Both the position numbers and the translations under genes were made by a program. From Paenibacillus chondroitinus NBRC 15376 (GTDB lineage Bacteria; Bacillota; Bacilli; Paenibacillales; NBRC-103111): 64,000 bases of DNA. Location: NCBI RefSeq assembly GCF_004000765.1, contig NZ_BILW01000020.1, forward strand, positions 1 through 64,000. The letters run 5' to 3'. Positions 8,701-15,843 of this stretch are shown here, piece by piece. A model generated the notes under the pieces. The model saw only the letters and a program-made list of their open reading frames with translations, had not been told where the DNA came from and searched no databases. Each line of letters opens with the position of its first letter. Position 1 is the first letter of the stretch.

Positions 8701-9991
8701 GAATGAGCCAGATGACCCGTATCATCCACCGGTTTCCGGACCAGGTCCTGTCATGCCGAGCGGAGCGGCGTACAATAAGGAGGTCGCTGCATCGGTGCTT
8801 ACAGCTGGGCAAACCAGTGTTTCAATCGCGTCGCTCACGAGTCTGGTAGGCACGCAATTATCTGTTTCGATGACAGATGCGGAACTGCAAAAAGCACTGG
8901 AGCAAACAAAGCAAACTTCCATTGCGTTAACAATTGGAGCGGCATCCGATAATGCCAACGCTGCTCAGTTGAAAGTAACGGCTGCACAAGCGAAGATGTT
9001 GAAGGAAGCTGGGGTGAAGGGGTCCATTGTCTTTAATTGGAACGATGCCTCTATCGCTTTACCGCTATCCGTCTTAGAGGAATTGCCTGCAGGAGCAGAC
9101 TTAGTAATCACGATTAAGAAGGACGAAAGCAGCAAGACGGAATTTACTAAGCAAATGAAAGATGCATCTATTCTTGGTACGCCTTATCTCTTCGAAGCAA
9201 GCAGCTTGAAGCTCGGTGCAGCCGAACCTCTTACGCTGAAAGCCGATCAGGTGGTCACTAGATCTTTTCTCATCGAGAAAGGCATGGATGCAAAATCGGC
9301 CGGCGCGTTGTATTTGGAGAATGGCCATGTCTATCCCGTACCGGCAAAAGTCACACCTGCAAGTGATGGGGCATCTATAGTAACAGTACGTCGTCCGGGC
9401 TTCTCCACGTATGCGGCTGCCGTAAGAAAGGTAACATTTACGGATATTGATACGTCTTGGGCACGCGATAAAATTGAGTCACTTGCGGACAAATTCCTGC
9501 TGAACGGCACGTCTGACCATATCTATTCACCAAAGGTCAACGTGACGCGTGCTCAATTCGCGTCGATGCTCGTCCGGGCACTTGGCTTGCAAGTTCAAAC
9601 GGAAGCCAGCCCTTTCCGTGACGTGATGAGCAGCGACTGGTTCGCTAACGATGTGACAACAGCCTTCAAGGCGGGTCTTGTCACAGGCGTGGAAGCGGAC
9701 CAGTTCCAACCGAATGAGACCATTACCCGTCAAGATTTGACTGTGATGCTGGCTAGAGCGATTAAGCTTATTGGCCTGCAGACACCAAAACAATCCGGCA
9801 ATTCCGCTTATGCCGATGCTCCGCAGTTCAGCACCTATGCGCAAGAGAGCATTCAAGCTGTGACGGATCTTGGATTGATGGAGGGCTTTGAAGCTGACGG
9901 TAAGCTCTATTTCGGCCCGGCCGATGCTACAACGCGTGAAGCAGCTGCTAAGGTTCTGCAGATTCTGCTGCAAGCATCTGGACGGATGTAG
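5747..9991 (+). CDS. Giant SLH-anchored subtilisin-like serine protease (S8)
   Basis: A protein of about 1414 residues with a signal peptide (KRSLFKKTLSLAMISVLAGS ... YAAP). Domains in order: I9-like propeptide (about 85-175); S8 catalytic domain with Asp227 (VIDTG), His269 (HHGTH), oxyanion Asn366 (NGNAG) and Ser634 (GTSMAAPHVAG); a PA-type domain inserted before the serine (about 440-545, KIVFISRG ... AKAAVIFNG); beta-sandwich segments with a Pro-rich linker (about 975-1000); and three SLH domains at the C-terminus (FTDIDTSWARD, FRDVMSSDWFAND, YADAPQFSTYAQ). It is expected to be a cell-surface protease held on the wall polymer. The start could be the ATG at 5747 or the GTG at 5762, which has GGGG about 10 bp upstream. 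It probably shares a transcript with the pseudo-subtilisin 30 bp upstream. Substrates are unknown. Confidence 0.93.
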   Translation: MGYLNVKRSLFKKTLSLAMISVLAGSLVTTSLPTAYAAPREKTTFVTTEGLKSITRLLKDSEAGPKVNSVPSQARVAEDINTTSSEEIKVIVQLSGQPAAVGQYAAKLGYKLLAAEASEMTVQSEQDAFVSNARTSSIPFTIERSFNTVLNGLEVTIRANLIPQLAKLPGVKSIYKNVIYYPIEERDSFLAAVGSPNFDTVPLEQIGVLKAWERGLTGEGLKVGVIDTGVDYLHPDLAGAYEDGGYDAINQDDDPYEDLPINDYEGSHHGTHVSGTIVGTASNPTSDRVQKGIAYKAKLYAYKVLGPDGGTSAQVIDGIEHAVEDKMDVINLSLGSDLEKDPDSPDAVAVNNAVLAGVVAVVANGNAGTGAHYYYSMGSPASSQLAISVGAATSDGNRVTGSVYSAVSSDVYGEAPLLGSDVNMSLMSWTTGQEKFNEMFGADPIQGVYVGLGADSNYDDLSPDFLADKIVFISRGLLTFDEKVKLAAKHGAKAAVIFNGNSRDTMDGTVPDLSEVIPSRDGPIGPVGFLGDGYDYIPTFDMPGKMGRAIARELTAHPNHTLKFTIKNDFRTYFVAGDRMADFSSRGPNSDGNYGIKPDLSAPGVQIFSSVPAYGKVNPDASYDKAYARLSGTSMAAPHVAGLALLLKQAHPEWTPFDIRAALANTADEIRNEDGTLYDVYSQGAGRVDVMNAIDTHAILESLDEITTYDNKMNPTVIPSQATSVSFGKLSPGAEAVKKPLRVKNVSSTPVTYKTQVVMHPSVTSEPNNPIPTPDSSAILMGLEGLEANKITLEAGAQFDFNLSGKAIPNAPAGVYEGEVLLESEGIPSLHLPFVIHVGDQSDGNEFMIQNMKLSSATVSKDAPIDITAMLPTKEINHLYAALYDMNNEMVGTVAEIFDLDEEKDVLKPLPTNIIIPEFDGSYAIGIDEFTSNKVTAYLPEGRYKMVLIGSVYNENYELVDQTATFKTFYMNSEVIGDAPNPPTPNEPDDPYHPPVSGPGPVMPSGAAYNKEVAASVLTAGQTSVSIASLTSLVGTQLSVSMTDAELQKALEQTKQTSIALTIGAASDNANAAQLKVTAAQAKMLKEAGVKGSIVFNWNDASIALPLSVLEELPAGADLVITIKKDESSKTEFTKQMKDASILGTPYLFEASSLKLGAAEPLTLKADQVVTRSFLIEKGMDAKSAGALYLENGHVYPVPAKVTPASDGASIVTVRRPGFSTYAAAVRKVTFTDIDTSWARDKIESLADKFLLNGTSDHIYSPKVNVTRAQFASMLVRALGLQVQTEASPFRDVMSSDWFANDVTTAFKAGLVTGVEADQFQPNETITRQDLTVMLARAIKLIGLQTPKQSGNSAYADAPQFSTYAQESIQAVTDLGLMEGFEADGKLYFGPADATTREAAAKVLQILLQASGRM

Positions 9992-10016
9992 GTTTACCCG
10001 TCCCATTAACTTCAGA

Positions 10017-10050
10017 GGAACTGCCGAGCATCGTTCGGCAGTTCCTTTTT
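10017..10050 (+). terminator. Terminator of the subtilisin gene pair
   Basis: A perfect 11-bp stem, GGAACTGCCGA/TCGGCAGTTCC, followed by five T. Confidence 0.92.
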
Positions 10051-10083
10051 CAAGTTTCACATTTGAATGGGAGCTGGGCATAC

Positions 10084-10117
10084 GAAAAAACTGGAAAGCC
10101 GCATGGGCTCGCCAGTT
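10084..10117 (-). terminator. Terminator of the sophorooligosaccharide importer operon
   Basis: On the minus strand an ACTGG/CCAGT stem with an inner AGCC/GGCT stem is followed by six T, just after the stop at 10125. Confidence 0.75.
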
Positions 10118-10124
10118 CGTTCAA

Positions 10125-10982
10125 TTACTTCATACCTGAAGTGGTGTAATTTTCAATAATGTGTCTTTGGAAAATGATGAAGATGACAATGATCGGAGCG
10201 ACCATCAGGGTAGCGCCGGCCATCTGTAAAGCAAAGTTTTGGTTGGATTGGCTTTTCAACAAGGAGAGGCCAACGGATAAAGTGTATAGCTTTTCATCGT
10301 TCGCGATGATCAAAGGCCAGAGGAAGCTGTTCCAGCCCGCGATGAAGGTCAGAATGCCCTGGACGGACAGAATCGGTTTCGAAATCGGCAGCACGATTTG
10401 CAAGAAGGTACGGAATTCACCTGCTCCTTCCATACGGCCGGCTTCGAGCAATTCATCCGGAATGGTGACCATGAATTGTCGGAACAAGAAGATGCCGAAC
10501 GCGCCGACAAGGCCTGGCAAAACAATACCAATCATCGTGTTTGTCAAATGCATCGCATTAAGGATGAGATAAACCGGAATCATGGTTACCTGTCCGGGAA
10601 TCATCATGGTCGCAAGCACGATGTAGAAGAGCGCTTTGCTTCCTTTGAAATGATATTTAGCAAATCCGAAGCCTGCCATAGCGTTCAGAAACATCCCGAA
10701 GAAGGAGAATACAACAATACTGAGCGTATTCCCCAGATAGACACCGAAGTTCATGCTGACGAACAGCTTTTTCACATTAGCGAGCGTAAAAGCATTAGGC
10801 CACAGTGTAGGCGGGATACTGAGCACTTCGCTTTCCGATTTGAAGGTTGACAAGACCATCCAAATAAATGGCAGCAGCATCGCGAGCCCGAATACAGTCA
10901 GAACAATGCCGGCTAACCATTGGAGCAGCCGATCGTTCGATCCCGAACCTGCTGACGGGGTTGATGCAGATTTTGCGGACAT
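10125..10982 (-). CDS. CUT1 carbohydrate ABC transporter permease, MalG type
   Basis: A 285-residue membrane protein with six predicted helices and the EAA loop (LLEAGRMEGAGEFRTFLQIVLP) that docks the ATPase. It is the second permease of the leftward operon binding protein-MalF-MalG, 20 bp downstream of the first permease. No ATPase gene is present. With the divergent GH3 and GH94 genes it is predicted to import beta-1,2-glucooligosaccharides. Family membership is clear; the substrate is inferred from context. Confidence 0.92.
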   Translation of the reverse strand: MSAKSASTPSAGSGSNDRLLQWLAGIVLTVFGLAMLLPFIWMVLSTFKSESEVLSIPPTLWPNAFTLANVKKLFVSMNFGVYLGNTLSIVVFSFFGMFLNAMAGFGFAKYHFKGSKALFYIVLATMMIPGQVTMIPVYLILNAMHLTNTMIGIVLPGLVGAFGIFLFRQFMVTIPDELLEAGRMEGAGEFRTFLQIVLPISKPILSVQGILTFIAGWNSFLWPLIIANDEKLYTLSVGLSLLKSQSNQNFALQMAGATLMVAPIIVIFIIFQRHIIENYTTSGMK

Positions 10983-11002
10983 GATTTATGCCCCCTTTCT
11001 CA

Positions 11003-11890
11003 TTAAAGATCCGTGTCTTTGTTCTGGAAGCGGAATTGAATCAGTGTCACGATGATGATGGAGAAGAACAGAATGAATGATCCAGCTGCCGCATAACCGA
11101 AGTGGCTTAATTGGAAACCATTGCGATAAATGAACAGGGCGACGGAAGTCGTGCTGTCTAAAGGACCGCCTTGCGTCATAATGAAAGGCTCCTCGAAAAA
11201 TTGCAGCCAACCAATCATCGTCGTGATCGAGACGAAAAAGATGGCAAAACGCAGCATCGGGATCGTAATGTACCACATTTGCTGCAAACGGGTCGCCCCG
11301 TCTAGCTCCGCTGCTTCGTAGTTGGATTTCGGGATCCCTTGCAGACCGGCGATGAAAATAATCATATTGAGGCCAATGGCTCTCCACAACGCTAGTAATA
11401 TCAGCGATATTTTCGCAACGATAGGGTGGGTCAACCAAGGAACAGGTCCAAGGTGAACCAATTTGAGCAAGTAATTTAATAATCCGAATGTCGGATTGTA
11501 CAGGTAGAACCATACGACAGCGACGGCAACGACGTTGGTCACGGAAGGTAGGTAGTAGACGACTCGGAACGCTTTGAAGATCCGGGAAGTTCCGAAATTA
11601 ATAAGGATAGCGACGCCAAGTGAACAGAGGATAACCAGAGGAACCCCGATCACAACGTAAAACAACGTATTGTAGATCGCTTTTATAAAAATCGAGTCAG
11701 AAAGTACATCCTTGTAGTTTTGCAGGCCAATGAATTTGATGTTTGAATAATCGGCTAATCCGGCCAAATCCATATTCGTGAAGCTGATCACCAAGGCAAT
11801 CAGGATCGGTATTACAGAGAATAAGGTTAATAAAATAAGTGTTGGAGCAATAAAGAAATAGGGCGCTCTTTTGGCGGCAGATCCCTTCAT
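11003..11890 (-). CDS. CUT1 carbohydrate ABC transporter permease, MalF type
   Basis: About 295 residues from the ATG at 11890, chosen because GGAAAGGAGAGG lies seven bases upstream; an in-frame upstream extension to 11950 has no ribosome site and crosses the hairpin region. Six predicted helices and an EAA loop (YEAAELDGATRLQQMWYITI) are seen. It forms the heterodimeric channel with the MalG-type neighbour. It is separated from the binding-protein gene by an intercistronic hairpin. Confidence 0.92.
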   Translation of the reverse strand: MKGSAAKRAPYFFIAPTLILLTLFSVIPILIALVISFTNMDLAGLADYSNIKFIGLQNYKDVLSDSIFIKAIYNTLFYVVIGVPLVILCSLGVAILINFGTSRIFKAFRVVYYLPSVTNVVAVAVVWFYLYNPTFGLLNYLLKLVHLGPVPWLTHPIVAKISLILLALWRAIGLNMIIFIAGLQGIPKSNYEAAELDGATRLQQMWYITIPMLRFAIFFVSITTMIGWLQFFEEPFIMTQGGPLDSTTSVALFIYRNGFQLSHFGYAAAGSFILFFSIIIVTLIQFRFQNKDTDL

Positions 11891-11935
11891 GACAAATCCT
11901 CTCCTTTCCGAGGGATGAAGTGCTTGCAGCATTGA

Positions 11936-11965
11936 ACAGCTAACCGACAAAAGCCGGCTAGCTGT
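11936..11965 (-). promoter_or_regulatory. Intercistronic hairpin between binding protein and permeases
   Basis: Arms ACAGCTA/TAGCTGT with an inner CCG/CGG pair form a stem without a long T-run, just after the binding-protein stop. Such hairpins often keep binding-protein mRNA more abundant than permease mRNA; that role here is inferred. Confidence 0.6.
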
Positions 11966-11980
11966 GTAGTAGATAGTTTG

Positions 11981-13237
11981 TTATTTGGAAAGGATGGATT
12001 CGGCTTTTTTATTGAAAGCATCCAATTCGGTTTGAACGTTAGCGCCGCCGCGATAAATATTTTCAAAAGTTTTCAAAAAGTTTTGAGCGATTTCTTCCCA
12101 AGATTTGATCAGAGGCATCGGCTCGGAAGCGTTCATTTGTTCCCCAATCACTTTGTAATTCGCATCGTTTGTTAGAGCAGGATCTTCCCAAGCTTTTTTC
12201 GTTGCCGGCAATGTGTTAGTTAGTTTCAGCCACTCCAACTGTGTTTCAGGCTTGCTCATATAAGCCAAGAACTTGAGAGCTTCGTCTTTATGCTCTGTGT
12301 ATTGGAAGACGGACAGATCCGAACCGCCTAAGGCAGAGATGTTGTTTTGTTTCTTAGGCAGAACCGCCGTTGCCCATTTATCCTTAATGTCAGGAGCTTG
12401 ATCATTGATCAGTTTGATCATCCATGGTCCGCTGATGAACATTGGCGTAATCCCTTTTTGGAATGCCGGAACGATATCCATGCCAAGGTCTTTCGGTGCA
12501 GAACCATTTTTGAAGAAGCTGTTCAAGTAATCAACTGCGCCAACGAATTCAGGTTGGTTGAAAAGAGGTTTGTTACCGTCCAGCAGCTTGGAACCGTTTT
12601 GACGTGCGAACATGAATTCTAAGGACTGTTCTTTTGGATCGATGCTAATTCCGTAGTTGCCGTTGCCGCGTGCAGCCAGTTTCGTAGCGGCGTCGGACAG
12701 CTCGTCCCAAGTTTTCGGTGCTTCGTTATAACCAACGGATTTTAAGAGATCAGTGCGATAGTAAAGGACACGAGTATCGATATACCAAGGAACACCAACG
12801 ACCGCGTCGCCTTGTTTGGTTGTGTTGACGGCTCCAGGATAGAAGTTCGCTTCAGCGAATTCGGGATATTTGCTCAGTTCCGGCTTCAAATCCATCAATG
12901 CTTTGGCGGATGCGAACTCCGGAATCCAGGTAGTCCCCATTTGAAGGACGTCCGGTCCTTTCTTGGAGGCAACGGCTGTCAGCAATTTGTCATGCGCCGT
13001 GTCCCAAGGCAGAGCTTGTACATTAACTTTAATAGTTGGATTTTCTTGCATGAATTTTTCTGCGATTTTCGGAAGCGATTTGGCTTCTTCCCCCATACCC
13101 CAAACATTCAATGTGACTTGCGAGCCGCCTGCTGCTGGACTTCCAGAGCTTTGCGGCGTGCTTTTCGAAGCACATCCTGTAAGAACTCCCGCTACCAACA
13201 AAGTGCCGGCCATTACTGTGGTGATTGATTTACGCAT
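11981..13237 (-). CDS. Sugar-binding lipoprotein (CUT1), predicted sophorooligosaccharide-binding
   Basis: A lipoprotein of 418 residues. The start is the ATG at 13237, with GGAGG eight bases upstream. The signal peptide ends in the lipobox LTGC, so the mature protein should be tethered to the membrane outside the cell. The fold is of the MalE-like extracellular solute-binding type (NVWGMGEEAKSLPKIAEKF ... PWYIDTRVLYYRTDLLKS ... GPWMIKLIND). It is the first gene of the importer operon. A predicted sigma-A promoter at 13469-13497 drives it, with a LacI operator on its start site. The substrate is inferred from the divergent GH94 phosphorylase and GH3 glucosidase, an arrangement like the Listeria innocua lin1839-lin1843 locus as I recall it. 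Confidence 0.88.
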   Translation of the reverse strand: MRKSITTVMAGTLLVAGVLTGCASKSTPQSSGSPAAGGSQVTLNVWGMGEEAKSLPKIAEKFMQENPTIKVNVQALPWDTAHDKLLTAVASKKGPDVLQMGTTWIPEFASAKALMDLKPELSKYPEFAEANFYPGAVNTTKQGDAVVGVPWYIDTRVLYYRTDLLKSVGYNEAPKTWDELSDAATKLAARGNGNYGISIDPKEQSLEFMFARQNGSKLLDGNKPLFNQPEFVGAVDYLNSFFKNGSAPKDLGMDIVPAFQKGITPMFISGPWMIKLINDQAPDIKDKWATAVLPKKQNNISALGGSDLSVFQYTEHKDEALKFLAYMSKPETQLEWLKLTNTLPATKKAWEDPALTNDANYKVIGEQMNASEPMPLIKSWEEIAQNFLKTFENIYRGGANVQTELDAFNKKAESILSK

Positions 13238-13396
13238 TTCCTTTTCCTCCCAGTTGTTCTTCGTTTGTTTAATAGGGTGCACGCTTATTCATGAAAATAT
13301 TAGTTATATATATACATTTTTTAACCGGATACTTTCAGGAATAAAATCAGATTCCCTACTAAATAATAGAAATACAATACGTTATACCATCCATCT

Positions 13397-13410
13397 GTGA
13401 AACGTTTCGA
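13397..13410. promoter_or_regulatory. LacI-family operator O1
   Basis: GTGAAACGTTTCGA, 12 of 14 matches to the palindrome TCGAAACGTTTCGA. It lies in the binding-protein leader, 54 bp from O2. Confidence 0.8.
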
Positions 13411-13450
13411 TTTACTATAAAAAATAACTTATAATCTCTCATTTGGTCAA

Positions 13451-13464
13451 TAGAAACGTTTCGA
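13451..13464. promoter_or_regulatory. LacI-family operator O2 on the leftward promoter
   Basis: TAGAAACGTTTCGA begins four bases downstream of the leftward -10 and so covers the predicted start of transcription. Confidence 0.85.
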
Positions 13465-13468
13465 TGTC

Positions 13469-13497
13469 ATTATAAAACAACTTGATATCGTTTTCAA
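13469..13497 (-). promoter_or_regulatory. Sigma-A promoter of the importer operon
   Basis: On the minus strand TTGAAA (13497-13492), a 17-bp spacer, then TATAAT (13474-13469). Confidence 0.82.
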
Positions 13498-13515
13498 CTA
13501 GTTATTTTTAAACAA

Positions 13516-13529
13516 TAGAAACGTTTGTA
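13516..13529. promoter_or_regulatory. LacI-family operator O3 between the divergent promoters
   Basis: TAGAAACGTTTGTA keeps the GAAACGTTT core but has a weaker right half. It lies between the two -35 elements. Confidence 0.7.
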
Positions 13530-13556
13530 TTACTAAAAATAGTCTTTGTTAACAGG

Positions 13557-13585
13557 TTGACGTCAATTTTTATAGTGTTTATAAT
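13557..13585 (+). promoter_or_regulatory. Sigma-A promoter of the GH3-GH94 operon
   Basis: TTGACG (13557-13562), a 17-bp spacer and a perfect TATAAT (13580-13585). Confidence 0.88.
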
Positions 13586-13590
13586 ATAAA

Positions 13591-13604
13591 TCGAAACGTT
13601 TCGA
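13591..13604. promoter_or_regulatory. LacI-family operator O4 on the rightward promoter
   Basis: TCGAAACGTTTCGA is a perfect 14-bp palindrome. It starts five bases after the rightward -10, mirroring the O2 arrangement. Confidence 0.9.
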
Positions 13605-13658
13605 TCTACTTGTATACTAGATTGAAATCAAATGTATGAGGCCAAAGGAGGCATCTTG

Positions 13659-15821
13659 ATGACGGATCAACAATTAAATGCCCTGCTTAAGGAGCTCACT
13701 TTGGAAGAAAAAATATCCCAACTGCTGCAGTTGGCCGCTCCTTTCTTCGAGGGATCGGGGTCCGAGGGACAGATAACCGGCCCTATGGCTTCAATGGGTA
13801 TTAACGATGACATTGTAAAAAATACAGGTTCCGTGCTCGGGTTGTCAGGCGCAATAGAAACGATCGGCGTACAAGAAGCTCATATGAAAAAGAACCGTTT
13901 GGGAATTCCGCTTCTTGTCATGGCGGATATTATCCACGGTTATAAAACGATATTCCCTGTTCCGCTGGCAATCGCATGTTCGTGGGATTTGGAAGCGGCT
14001 GAACAAAGCGCGGCAATCGCTGCGGCGGAAGCGTCCGCTGCCGGCGTTCATGTTACGTTCTCCCCTATGGTTGATTTGGTACGAGATCCCCGCTGGGGAC
14101 GTGTTATGGAAACGACGGGAGAAGATCCTTACCTGAACGGTGAGTTTGCAAGGGCTTTTGTTCGCGGCTATCAAGGAAAAGACTTGAAGAATGATCTGAC
14201 TCGTCTTGCTGCCTGCGTGAAACATTTTGCCGCTTATGGAGCAGGGGAAGGCGGCCGCGACTACAATACGGTCGACATGTCGGAACGCCAACTGCGGGAG
14301 TATTACCTGCCTGCTTACAAAGCGGCACTGGATGAAGGTGCAGAGCTTGTCATGACGGCGTTCAACACGGTAGATGGCATCCCTGCCGCAGGTAACAAGC
14401 GTTTAATGCGCGATTTGCTGCGCAAGGAATGGGGCTTTGACGGTGTCGTTATCTCCGATTGGGGCGCAGTGAAGGAAATGATCCCGCATGGCGTGGCTGC
14501 CGATGAAGCGGAAGCAGCCTGCAAAAGCCTGCTGGCGGGTGTCGATATTGAAATGATGACCACTTGTTATGAGGATCATTTGAAGCAGCTTGTGGAGCGC
14601 GGGGAAGTAGATGAAGCTTTGATCGACGAAGCTGTTCTTCGTATTCTAGAGCTGAAACAGAAGCTGGGATTGTTTGAGAATCCGTATCGAGGTGCTAATG
14701 TGGACCGCGAACGTGAAATTGTGATGAGCGCAGAGCACCGCCAGGCCGCGCGTGATTTGGCTGTAAAGTCCTGCGTGCTTTTGAAAAACGAGTCCGTACT
14801 TCCGCTTAAAAAGGAACAAAACATCGCGTTAATCGGTCCGTTTGCTCAAAACGGAGATATCCTTGGCCCATGGTCGTGGCTCGGTTCAAAAGCCGATGCC
14901 GTTCAGTTGTTTGACGGCTTGAAATCAAAAACGTCCCGCATCGTTACGACTCAAGGCAGCGACATTGAAAGCATGACGGAAGAGCAATTAGAGGAAGCAG
15001 TAAAAGCAGCGCGTGAAGCTGATGTGATCGTGCTGGCCCTCGGCGAGCACTCTGATATGAGCGGAGAAGCAGGCAGCCGGTCTAATATTCGCTTGCCGGA
15101 TGCTCAACTGGAGCTGACGGCCAAGTTGAAAAGCCTCGGCAAGCCGATGGTGGCCGTGTTATTCAATGGCCGCCCGTTAGATCTTCACGGTGTGTACGAT
15201 GTGGCAGATGCCGTGCTGGAAGCTTGGTACCCGGGAACGGAAGGCGGCGCGGCAATTGCGGACCTGCTGTACGGGGATAGCCAACCATCGGGAAGGCTCA
15301 CGATGTCGTTTCCTTTTTCCGTTGGCCAAGTTCCCGTCTATTACAACAACTTCAACACCGGACGCCCGCAGGGAGCTCCTGATGCTCAGGTGCGTTATGT
15401 TTCTCAGTACCTGGACATTCCAAACGTGCCGCTTTATCCATTCGGCTACGGCTTGAGTTATACGACATTTGCTTATAGCGACGCTTCGATTTCATCAGAT
15501 AAAATGGCTTTCGATCAGACGCTTAAGGTGACAGTGAAAGTTGAAAATACGGGAGATATCGCCGGAGAAGAAGTCGTTCAGCTCTATGTGCGCGATCTGG
15601 CTGGCGAAGTGGTTCGACCGTTAAAAGAGTTAAAAGGATTCCGCAAAATTAAGCTGCAGCCGGGCGAAGCTCAGGAAGTTGCGTTCATATTGACGGAGGA
15701 GCAGCTTCGCTACCATCATTCCGACTTGTCCTATACAAGCGATGCCGGGGAGTTCGCTGTTTTCGTTGGTCCCAATAGCCGGGATGTTTTACAGGCACTT
15801 TCATTTCGATTAACAAAGTAA
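13659..15821 (+). CDS. GH3 beta-glucosidase, predicted intracellular sophorooligosaccharide hydrolase
   Basis: A cytoplasmic enzyme of 720 residues with no signal peptide. The start is the ATG at 13659, eight bases after AAAGGAGGC. The GH3 (alpha/beta)8 domain carries the nucleophile in VVISDWGAV (Asp267). The second domain has GEAGSRS, whose Glu470 is the likely acid/base. A fibronectin-III-like domain closes the protein (about 600-720). DPRWGRVMETTGEDPYLNG and KHFAAYG are typical bacterial GH3 signatures. The next gene, a GH94 phosphorylase, starts 22 bp downstream. Together they should degrade imported beta-1,2-glucooligosaccharides. The linkage is inferred from the locus, since GH3 alone covers several beta-glucosides. 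Confidence 0.92.
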   Translation: MTDQQLNALLKELTLEEKISQLLQLAAPFFEGSGSEGQITGPMASMGINDDIVKNTGSVLGLSGAIETIGVQEAHMKKNRLGIPLLVMADIIHGYKTIFPVPLAIACSWDLEAAEQSAAIAAAEASAAGVHVTFSPMVDLVRDPRWGRVMETTGEDPYLNGEFARAFVRGYQGKDLKNDLTRLAACVKHFAAYGAGEGGRDYNTVDMSERQLREYYLPAYKAALDEGAELVMTAFNTVDGIPAAGNKRLMRDLLRKEWGFDGVVISDWGAVKEMIPHGVAADEAEAACKSLLAGVDIEMMTTCYEDHLKQLVERGEVDEALIDEAVLRILELKQKLGLFENPYRGANVDREREIVMSAEHRQAARDLAVKSCVLLKNESVLPLKKEQNIALIGPFAQNGDILGPWSWLGSKADAVQLFDGLKSKTSRIVTTQGSDIESMTEEQLEEAVKAAREADVIVLALGEHSDMSGEAGSRSNIRLPDAQLELTAKLKSLGKPMVAVLFNGRPLDLHGVYDVADAVLEAWYPGTEGGAAIADLLYGDSQPSGRLTMSFPFSVGQVPVYYNNFNTGRPQGAPDAQVRYVSQYLDIPNVPLYPFGYGLSYTTFAYSDASISSDKMAFDQTLKVTVKVENTGDIAGEEVVQLYVRDLAGEVVRPLKELKGFRKIKLQPGEAQEVAFILTEEQLRYHHSDLSYTSDAGEFAVFVGPNSRDVLQALSFRLTK

Positions 15822-15843
15822 AAAGTAAGCAAGTGGAAAGCGA

